Assembly: GCA_030429705.1 (NCBI GenBank)
Contig: JAUIES010000003.1
Location: forward strand, 372,001 to 436,000
Direction: 5' to 3'
DNA: 64,000 bases
Source: Phycisphaerae bacterium
Lineage (GTDB): Bacteria; Planctomycetota; Phycisphaerae; Phycisphaerales; UBA1924
Below the pieces are notes generated by a model that was not told where the DNA came from, searched no databases, and was given only the letters and a program-made list of their open reading frames with translations. Positions 57,619 through 64,000 of this stretch are shown here, in pieces. Positions within the stretch are counted from its first letter, which is position 1. Each line of letters opens with the position of its first letter. Both the position numbers and the translations under genes were made by a program.

Positions 57619-59175
57619 TCAGACCGATGGCGCCCGGAATCCACTACTCTGATCGCCAAGCCTGAGCATGGCGAGCAGATCCTGCGTGCGCAGTGCCCCG
57701 AGTGGTTTACCCGCCAGAAGGACAGCGATGTCGCCATTGTCAGCAATGCCGAGTTGTTTGAGATCATGCTCGACATGGTCTGTCCAATCACGCAGTCGGC
57801 CTGAGGCTGGCGGTTCGCAATGTATCGGAGTCACACCGGCAAAGAGTGCCATTCGTCGCGCTGCGACTTCGCTGCTGGTGTACGCGAGAATGGGCATGTC
57901 GAGTCGTGTTCGGCTGAGATAGCGGGCCATGCCCCCCGCCTGACTCCAGGTCACGATTGCCTTCGCTTGTGAAGAGATCGCGATTTCGATCGCGCCGTTT
58001 GCCAAGGCCGCCGATCGGTAGGGCAACTCTTCCAACTTGGATTCGTTTGCAATCGGATTGGCGTTTTGCTCGTGTTCGCCGCCATGTTCCGTGACCGAGA
58101 TAATGCGCCGCATCGTCTCGACGACCAGTGTCGGGTGTTTGCCGACAGCCGTCTCGCCAGAAAGCATGACCGCGTCCGCCCCCTGCAACACGGCACCTGC
58201 GACATCGTTTGCTTCTGCCCGAGTCGGGGTGGCGCTGGTGATCATGCTTTCGAGCATCTGGGTCGCAACGATGACAGGTTTGCCATACTCGATGCACTTG
58301 CGGATGATGAGCCGTTGGGCGATGGGCACATAGGCGACATCCATCTCGACACCGAGGTCGCCGCGAGCAACCATGATCGCGTCGCTCACTTCAACAATGG
58401 CATCAATGTTTTCAACCGCTTGTGGCTTTTCTATTTTCGAGACCACCGGAATCTCAAGCCCGATTCCCGCGTCATAGACCGAACGGTCCGTCGGACACAT
58501 GCCCGCGAGTCCCTCTTTGAGTTCGATGACATCTTCGGGTCGGCGAACAAAAGACAACGCGAGGTAGTCGAGCCCGTGCTGGACAGCCCACTCGACGCAT
58601 TTCCAGTCACCCGGTGTCAGAGCGGGCACATTGAGATCAGACTCGGGCAGGTTGATCCCCTTGCCGGTTGAGACTCGGCCGCCGAATGTGACGCGGCACC
58701 GCAGTTCTTCACCAGGAGTCGCATCGACCGCGAGCATGCGCACCGCTCCGTCGTTGATGAGCACGCGCTGACCGGGTAAGACATCGTGATAGAGTGGATC
58801 AAAGGTTGAGCCAAACACGGGCAGGCTATCTTCCATGAACGCTTCTTCGACGCCCGCGCGGAAGATCACATCGGTCCCGGTTTCAATGACCATACCGCCC
58901 TCGATGTCGAGGTCGGGGACCTTGGTCACGCGTAGTTTCGGTCCTTGCAGATCGCCCATGACCGCGATCGGTCGTCCAGCACGCTTGCCTGCTTCGCGGA
59001 TGGCGTGCAGGCGATCAGCGTGACCGTCCAGATCGCCGTGCGAAAAGTTGAGTCGAAAGATCGACACGCCCGCTTCGATGAGTTTGGCGAGCATCTCAGG
59101 AGATTCACTCGCCGGTCCGATGGTGGCGACGATGCGCGACTGCACCGGTTTTTCAGGTCGATAGGTTTCTGACAC
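57619..59175 (-). CDS. pyk: Pyruvate kinase
   Basis: Protein of 518 residues making pyruvate and ATP from phosphoenolpyruvate and ADP. The N-terminal RIVATIGPASES, the catalytic loop RLNFSHGD, GDLQGPKLR, the active-site motif SKIEKPQAVENIDAIVEVSD with Lys, and MVARGDLGVEMD are all present, along with the C-terminal allosteric domain (KAIVTWSQAGGMARYLSRTR). The length is normal. It follows the solute-binding-protein gene by 30 bases on the same strand, so the two may be cotranscribed although functionally unrelated. Confidence 0.97.
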   Translation of the reverse strand: MSETYRPEKPVQSRIVATIGPASESPEMLAKLIEAGVSIFRLNFSHGDLDGHADRLHAIREAGKRAGRPIAVMGDLQGPKLRVTKVPDLDIEGGMVIETGTDVIFRAGVEEAFMEDSLPVFGSTFDPLYHDVLPGQRVLINDGAVRMLAVDATPGEELRCRVTFGGRVSTGKGINLPESDLNVPALTPGDWKCVEWAVQHGLDYLALSFVRRPEDVIELKEGLAGMCPTDRSVYDAGIGLEIPVVSKIEKPQAVENIDAIVEVSDAIMVARGDLGVEMDVAYVPIAQRLIIRKCIEYGKPVIVATQMLESMITSATPTRAEANDVAGAVLQGADAVMLSGETAVGKHPTLVVETMRRIISVTEHGGEHEQNANPIANESKLEELPYRSAALANGAIEIAISSQAKAIVTWSQAGGMARYLSRTRLDMPILAYTSSEVAARRMALFAGVTPIHCEPPASGRLRDWTDHVEHDLKQLGIADNGDIAVLLAGKPLGALRTQDLLAMLRLGDQSSGFRAPSV

Positions 59176-59205
59176 GAGCGGAGTCCTCCCCGGTGCGAGA
59201 CCAGG

Positions 59206-60903
59206 TCAGCCTGGCGCACCTTTCCCAAGATCGACGATTGCCGCGAACTGATCCCGAAAAAATCGGACATATGCAATTTGTGCCCGCCGCGATGCCATCG
59301 GATCGCGCCAAACGCCACGGATGGCCCGATAGTTCTCTTCTGTGAACGCGAGGACCGTGCCGTCGGGCAGTTCCTGTTCTGGAAACGCGTAGAACATCGA
59401 TTCCATCCTGGCCAGCGTTTCGGGGGGGAATCCTTCAGTTGCGCGGGCTTTGGCAATCGCTCGCCACGCCTGTTGGCATTCGTACCCCGCATCAATCGCG
59501 AAAGCACCCATCATCATCTGGACACCGGTCCGCCAGCCAGGGTTGCCTGTGTCTGACGCGATATCAAACGGATTGACCTGATCAATCATCGCGTCCATGT
59601 AGTTGGCGTACATGCTGCGGCGAACCGGCATGCGACGAAGTTCATAGCGCTCCGGTCCCATCGGCTCTCCATCGGGTCCGACGGGGTTGTTTGAACTCGC
59701 GGTCGAACCGGTCGCTCGAAACTGCCACAGCGCCTGCCCCTCGTCACTGAGCGTGAAGGCGACGAAACGCTTCGCAAGATCTGGTTCATTCGCGCCATTG
59801 AGGATCGACACGGGGTCCGCATCGATATAGACCGCTCCGGCGGGTTCGGCGTAACCGACGCGCTCGCCGCCCACCGCTTGCGCTTGGCCGCGACCATAGA
59901 AATCAATTGCCAATCCCATGGCTGCTTCACCTTGGGACACATCCATTGGAGGTTTGGTCGAACTGTTTGTGAAATATCGCGTGTTGGCGCTCATCGCACG
60001 AAGGATCTGCCAGCCGCGCTCCCAGCCGAAGTGCCCGAGGATCGAGTCAAAGGTGGTGGTGATGGATCCGGATTGGCGTGGGTCTGCCAGTGCCACCTGG
60101 CCGATCAGTCGATCATCCATCAGATCTTCAAATGAGTCTGGGACACCGACACCCAGTTCCATACACAAATCGTGGTTATACACAATGCCGAAACTCGAGA
60201 GGGCGGTGCCGATCCAGTATTGCTCGTCATCATAAAGAAACTGTGTGCCGATGGTGTTGTCGCCGAACAGATCGACGAGAACACCGGGGTTAAAACCAGC
60301 GGGTTGTGACATGGGCATGCGCAGTTCGAGCATGGGTGTGCCTGAATCGTCCCGGTACACGCGCACACCATTCGGGATCGGTTGCTGCACGCTCGCGAAA
60401 ACTGCCTGTTCGTTGAGAGGTTCGGCATCGAGCACATCGGCTGACAGGTTTTCAAGACCAAGGGCTGTGGTCATCGGTGTTGTCGTGCGAAGCGATTGAG
60501 CGATTTGCACACCAGTCTTGAGTCGCCCGTGGTCATAACTCCCGCCACCAAACATGATGTCATATGCAGCCGACCCATCGCGGAGGGTGATGGATCCGTC
60601 GTCGGCGACGGTGAACTGACCTCGCTTGATTTCGCTTTTGATCTGCGCATCGAGTTGCGTGAGGATCTCGCTTGTGCCGCCCGGTGTGCGCATATCGACG
60701 CGTACGCGTTCGCCATATTCGCGTTCATGCCATTGTTCAAACGCTGAAGTAAACTCGCGCCGAATCTGGGGTACATGCGGCGTGACGATCAACAGTGTGC
60801 GGGCATCCGCTGGCGGCGGGGGCTCGCTGTTGACGACACTCATCGCGAACGGAATACCGAGGATAACGACCAGCAGGACGGCTATAGAAACTTTGGCAAA
60901 CAT
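59206..60903 (-). CDS. Extracellular solute-binding protein, type 2 periplasmic fold (iron-family-like)
   Basis: Protein of 565 residues with an N-terminal hydrophobic segment (VSIAVLLVVILGIPFAMSVV) lacking a lipobox, so it is secreted or membrane-tethered. The two-lobed binding fold is suggested by TLLIVTPHVPQIRREFTSAF at the start of lobe 1, DIMFGGGSYD, SSFGIVYNHDLC at the hinge, and VALADPRQSGSITTTFDSIL and FVAFTLSDEGQALW of the Fe3+/thiamine/polyamine-type families. It is longer than typical (about 350) owing to an insert near 110-190 and a C-terminal extension after 420. No permease or ATPase gene is adjacent. The ligand is not determined. Confidence 0.82.
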   Translation of the reverse strand: MFAKVSIAVLLVVILGIPFAMSVVNSEPPPPADARTLLIVTPHVPQIRREFTSAFEQWHEREYGERVRVDMRTPGGTSEILTQLDAQIKSEIKRGQFTVADDGSITLRDGSAAYDIMFGGGSYDHGRLKTGVQIAQSLRTTTPMTTALGLENLSADVLDAEPLNEQAVFASVQQPIPNGVRVYRDDSGTPMLELRMPMSQPAGFNPGVLVDLFGDNTIGTQFLYDDEQYWIGTALSSFGIVYNHDLCMELGVGVPDSFEDLMDDRLIGQVALADPRQSGSITTTFDSILGHFGWERGWQILRAMSANTRYFTNSSTKPPMDVSQGEAAMGLAIDFYGRGQAQAVGGERVGYAEPAGAVYIDADPVSILNGANEPDLAKRFVAFTLSDEGQALWQFRATGSTASSNNPVGPDGEPMGPERYELRRMPVRRSMYANYMDAMIDQVNPFDIASDTGNPGWRTGVQMMMGAFAIDAGYECQQAWRAIAKARATEGFPPETLARMESMFYAFPEQELPDGTVLAFTEENYRAIRGVWRDPMASRRAQIAYVRFFRDQFAAIVDLGKGAPG

Positions 60904-60974
60904 GCTCGGCTAGTGTATCCAGACGAGCACTCGGTGCATGGCAAGAGAACGAACCAACGATTCAAGGATCCCAC

Positions 60975-61691
60975 ATGACCGATGAACGACCCGTGGCGAT
61001 TGTGACAGGTGCTGGCGCCGGAATTGGTCGTGCGGTCTGTCTTGCGTTGTCTCAACTTGACTGGCGTGTCGTTGTTGTGGGGCGTACGGAACAAACCCTG
61101 CGTGAAACCGTCGACTTGATGACAGGCCAGGAAGCCAGTAGCAAGGTTGTGGTGGCGGATGTAGCCGAGCCTGCGTCAGCCAATGTGATCGTCGAAGCCG
61201 CCTGTGCCCGGTTTGGTCGTCTGGACGGACTGGTCAACAACGCCGGGCTTGCGGTGATGAAGCCGTTTGCGGAATATGACATCGATGTTCTGGATCGTGT
61301 TTTCGCAGTGAACGCACTTGGTCCGATGCGTTTGATGCTCGTGGCGTGGCCTCACCTGGCGAAATCACAAGGCCGAATCGTGAATGTGTCCAGTATGGCA
61401 TCAGTCGATCCGTTTCCTGGTCTGGGGACCTATGGCGTTGCAAAGACGGTGCTCAACGAGATCGGGAAAAATGTGATGATTGAACACCCGGATGCGGGTG
61501 TGCGCACTTTTGCCGTCGCGCCGGGAGCGGTCGAGACCGGGATGCTCAGGTCGATCGTGTCGGAAGAGTTTGTGCCCAGGTCCAACACACTCTCGCCGAC
61601 GCATGTGGCGAGCATCATCGTCAACTGTGTGCTCGGGCACAAAGACGAGGACGCCGGGACGACTATTCTGGTGCCGAGCCCTTCAGCTTGA
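60975..61691 (+). CDS. Short-chain dehydrogenase/reductase (SDR)
   Basis: Cytoplasmic Rossmann-fold oxidoreductase of 238 residues. The cofactor motif TGAGAGIG (residues 11-18), NNAG (near 87), the catalytic Ser in VNVSSMAS and the YxxxK pair in YGVAK are all in place, as in classical SDRs. An Arg after strand 2 (VVVVGRT) favours NADPH. The substrate cannot be read from the sequence. The last 29 bases overlap, on opposite strands, the 3' end of the convergent RluA-methyltransferase gene. Confidence 0.92.
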   Translation: MTDERPVAIVTGAGAGIGRAVCLALSQLDWRVVVVGRTEQTLRETVDLMTGQEASSKVVVADVAEPASANVIVEAACARFGRLDGLVNNAGLAVMKPFAEYDIDVLDRVFAVNALGPMRLMLVAWPHLAKSQGRIVNVSSMASVDPFPGLGTYGVAKTVLNEIGKNVMIEHPDAGVRTFAVAPGAVETGMLRSIVSEEFVPRSNTLSPTHVASIIVNCVLGHKDEDAGTTILVPSPSA

Positions 61692-63480
61692 TCGCACGAA
61701 TCGTCATGAACATCGGGAATTCGCCACGGGCGCGATTTTCTTCCGCGGCTCGCGGGCCTGGTTCACTCTGTCTCGGACTTGTCCATTCTTCAATCGCGTC
61801 GATCAAAAGTCCTGCTGATGTGAACGCTTCGACATACTTCTGGAGCGGGCGCACATAAGTCGTCGTCGTGATTGGATCTTCACCCTTGGCGACGGCACCG
61901 GGGTTCATGACAATCGGTATGGCGGCTTCTGTCATGTATTCATCAACGCGCCGATACTGGCGTTGCGTCTGTGCGTCAGGTCCATCCCAGCCCCATGAGG
62001 TGCGTCGCGGACTTCTGAATGCGGGATGCAACACGACGGCCACGAACCGTCCGCCCGGGATGAGGGCTTCGTGAATCGCGCGAAGGACCGCTTGGATCTC
62101 ATCAATATTCATGAGCGCCAGGATCGAGCACGCGGCATCAAACTCACCAAGATTCATTGAGCCCAGGTTGCAAGCATCGCCAATGACGAAACGAGCATCG
62201 GGATCATCCGGATTGCTCAGTTTTCGTGCGAGATCGATGAGCCGCTCGCTCGCATCGATACCGGTGACCGAGGCTCCTCGACTGGCGAGTTGTCGATCAA
62301 ATGACCCTTCGCCGCAAGCGACATCGAGGATACGCACACCGTCGAGTGGTTCGAGCAATCGCAACACGCCGGGCCAGACTAGTTCGGTTTGCAGATCATT
62401 GCGAGAACTGGTCAGGAGCTCGGCGTACCAGCCGGCGACATCGTCCCAGCCCTTCGATTTGTTCGGTGCGGCGTTTTGTTGACGGGCTCCCTTGGGTGGC
62501 TCGAGCCCGACGCGTTCATACATCCATGCGGGTGGGGGGCTTTGTATGCGCATTCGAGCAGAGGTTGTCGGATGCGTCAGCGTGACTTCATGCAGGTGCA
62601 AGCCTGCAGCGTCAATTGGCTTGTCTTGGACCGGTCGGGCATTGAGTTGCCGCAGATGCTTGTCGAGTTGTCCGCGGGCATCGGTGCGTGGACGCATCTT
62701 GAGGAGTGCTGCACCGGACTGGTATCCAAGCCTCTGGTAGTGCGTGACGAGGTTTCGAACTTCACTCGTGTCGCGTCCTTGTTGGTCGCTGTTGATGGTG
62801 CCGTTGTCCGGTGACGACGGGTCCGCCGGAGCGCCACCAACGAGTGCGAGGTAGTAGCGTTCGAATCGGCGTGACTGGAGTAATACATCGCGGGCAGCGG
62901 GCGTTCGAGCGAGCACCACGACACCGGTTGCCGATTCTTCGATCTGGTGCAAAGTCCACGGGCCCCGGTCCATGCGCCGGATGTTGAGTTGTCGGCGGAC
63001 CGCTTCGAGTACGCTCGGTTCGTCGTCACGGCCGACCACGGGCAAATGGGCCGGTTTGTGAACAGCGATGATCTGCTTGTCTTCATACAAGACATCGAGG
63101 GGTTTGAAAGCAGGACGCGGTTGCGGGCGATCACTGTCCGGTCTGAATCCGCTGGGTCGTGGACCACCGGTTCGAGGGTGGTTCCGCCGAGGATCCCGAC
63201 GATCACCGGGCGGCGAGCCGTATCTGGCTTGTTGATGCGGCATCGACCTGGGCGGCACAGGTCCGGGTGGTGACGGTGGGGGAGAAGTTGGTGCTGTAGA
63301 TTCCTGCTGAGGGCTGTCGTCGACCTGTTGCACTTGCTCGACATCACCTGAAGTCGGGGCATCGGGCGCGGGCGTGGCATGCGAACCGCCAAGCCGCGTT
63401 CGACGAATCTGCGAGGCGCCGTCTGACCCGTCGCTTGTGTGGGGCTTGCCTGCCGAATCGGCTGGAGTTTGATCAGTCAT
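61663..63480 (-). CDS. Fusion: degenerate RluA-type pseudouridine synthase + SAM methyltransferase
   Basis: Protein of 605 residues. Residues 1-125 are a disordered Pro/Arg/Ser-rich leader. Residues 126-320 follow the RluA fold (VLYEDKQIIAVHKPAHLPVV, RRFERYYLALVGG, GLHLHEVTLTHP). The catalytic HRLDxxTSG reads HQIEESATG, with Glu 181 in place of the Asp, and the TGRTHQIR-type motif reads TDARGQLDKHL. Residues 345-600 are a class I methyltransferase (motif I ILDVACGEG, 384-392; GIDASERLIDLARKL). The methyltransferase looks functional; the first domain may only bind RNA. It overlaps the coaBC gene upstream by 8 bases and is translationally coupled to it. An RNA-modifying role is inferred. Confidence 0.82.
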   Translation of the reverse strand: MTDQTPADSAGKPHTSDGSDGASQIRRTRLGGSHATPAPDAPTSGDVEQVQQVDDSPQQESTAPTSPPPSPPGPVPPRSMPHQQARYGSPPGDRRDPRRNHPRTGGPRPSGFRPDSDRPQPRPAFKPLDVLYEDKQIIAVHKPAHLPVVGRDDEPSVLEAVRRQLNIRRMDRGPWTLHQIEESATGVVVLARTPAARDVLLQSRRFERYYLALVGGAPADPSSPDNGTINSDQQGRDTSEVRNLVTHYQRLGYQSGAALLKMRPRTDARGQLDKHLRQLNARPVQDKPIDAAGLHLHEVTLTHPTTSARMRIQSPPPAWMYERVGLEPPKGARQQNAAPNKSKGWDDVAGWYAELLTSSRNDLQTELVWPGVLRLLEPLDGVRILDVACGEGSFDRQLASRGASVTGIDASERLIDLARKLSNPDDPDARFVIGDACNLGSMNLGEFDAACSILALMNIDEIQAVLRAIHEALIPGGRFVAVVLHPAFRSPRRTSWGWDGPDAQTQRQYRRVDEYMTEAAIPIVMNPGAVAKGEDPITTTTYVRPLQKYVEAFTSAGLLIDAIEEWTSPRQSEPGPRAAEENRARGEFPMFMTIRAIKLKGSAPE

Positions 63481-64000
63481 GGGCTGCGTTCGTCATCATG
63501 TGTTGGGTGTGTTCGGTGACCGCATCGAGAAGCCAGTCGGCGAACTGCGTTTTTGGGATGGGACCATCAGTTGATCGCGGCGACGCAGCCATCGGACCAT
63601 CCGCAGCGATCAGCGTTGCTTCGATGGTGTCTGCGTCCATCGTCTCGAGCGGGTTGGCGACAATGAGATCGAGCCCTTTGCGTTTAAGTTTTGCTTGTGC
63701 AGATGTCATGAGTTCTTCGCGCGGCTCCAGGGCGAAACCCACAAAGCAATGCCCGTCACGGCGCATCGATTTGCAACCTGCCAGGAGATCGGGGGTCGGT
63801 TCAAGTTCAAGGACCATGTTTTCGCCTTTGCGTCGTCGTTTACCGGTGAGGGTCTGGTCGCTGGCTCGAGGACGATAGTCGGATACTGCAGCCGCCATGA
63901 CGAGGACATCAGTCTGTGGCACTTCCTCAGAAAGGCGAGATTCCAGATCGGCGGTGGTGCGGAAAGGAATGACCCGAACGCGAGCGTTGCTTGGCTCACG
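63473..64000 (-). CDS. coaBC: Phosphopantothenoylcysteine synthetase/decarboxylase CoaBC, C-terminal part
   Basis: The 3' part of a gene that continues past the right edge; about 175 residues are visible. The readable frame runs open to base 64000 (ending, reading inward, with VRVIPFRTTADLE before the recognisable part). DVLVMAAAVSDYRP, KRRRKGENMVLELEPTPDLL and FVGFALEP are diagnostic of the CoaB (CTP-dependent cysteine-ligating) domain of coenzyme A biosynthesis. The C-terminal MDADTIEATLIAADG is usual for this domain. The stop codon overlaps the start of the RluA-methyltransferase fusion by 8 bases. Confidence 0.93.
   Translation of the reverse strand, partial: REPSNARVRVIPFRTTADLESRLSEEVPQTDVLVMAAAVSDYRPRASDQTLTGKRRRKGENMVLELEPTPDLLAGCKSMRRDGHCFVGFALEPREELMTSAQAKLKRKGLDLIVANPLETMDADTIEATLIAADGPMAASPRSTDGPIPKTQFADWLLDAVTEHTQHMMTNAAHD

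Noticed and set aside
3196-59428. Many tracts of six or seven G or C inside genes (for example 3445-3451, 8568-8574, 18171-18177, 39590-39596), suggesting phase variation or slippage
   Set aside because: They encode ordinary Gly-Gly or Pro-Pro pairs in conserved places, occur at roughly the frequency expected by a rough estimate for this base composition, and none is longer than seven by eye.

Overview
The window looks like a chromosomal piece of a Gram-negative-type bacterium of the Planctomycetota, most likely a Phycisphaerae-like lineage. This is inferred from GC-rich DNA, frequent GTG/TTG starts with variable Shine-Dalgarno sequences, a secreted protein ending in a PEP-CTERM-like IPSPPALALL...RRRR tail, M14 peptidases carrying DxDGDG calcium-loop inserts, and multi-gene SPFH/ABC loci. 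A PagL-like lipid A deacylase and a DUF481 outer-membrane protein argue for an LPS-bearing outer membrane. I saw no rRNA, tRNA, CRISPR array, transposase or prophage.

Layout. 0.3-11.8 kb, all plus except one small gene: an AGCS amino-acid symporter, a secreted alpha/beta hydrolase, two overlapping M14 carboxypeptidase genes (the first lacking the zinc ligands), a class V cysteine desulfurase and a beta-CASP RNase. 12-17 kb: a PEP-CTERM-like protein, a MazG-like pyrophosphohydrolase, the rpsL-rpsG ribosomal pair, then ribD and an RNase HII-like gene on the minus strand. 17-27 kb: a giant Ala/Glu-rich coiled-coil lipoprotein, a phosphatase-like/M28 peptidase/Fn3 fusion, an overlapping sigma-54 response regulator and soluble histidine kinase pair, and ileS. 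27-30.5 kb: a conserved hypothetical and a HEAT-like protein coupled to a small membrane protein.

30.5-42 kb is the most distinctive block. Three SPFH (HflK/HflC-like) proteins, one with seven N-terminal membrane helices, are followed by an ABC ATPase with a long acidic repeat tail, a permease with a large extracytoplasmic domain and a membrane-anchored helical-repeat protein, all in one tightly spaced plus-strand run. A second ABC-2-type permease is divergently transcribed next to it. I propose these genes form one membrane assembly.

42-51 kb: purC; then a plus-strand run of a GH10-like protein without catalytic glutamates, a ComEA-like helix-hairpin-helix protein, mfd, phoU, an Hpt protein and a REC-GGDEF diguanylate cyclase. 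51-64 kb: a PagL-like deacylase, gpmI, a YggS-type PLP protein behind a promoter with a palindrome at the predicted start site, a lipoprotein amidase, a DUF481 protein, an MscS channel, pyk, a solute-binding protein, an SDR oxidoreductase, a degenerate RluA-type domain fused to a methyltransferase, and the 3' part of coaBC running off the right edge.

Recurrent theme: several proteins keep a recognisable enzyme fold but have lost catalytic residues (the first M14, the GH10-like protein, the RluA-like domain, and the IleRS zinc finger). These calls come from reading motifs by eye, without alignments.
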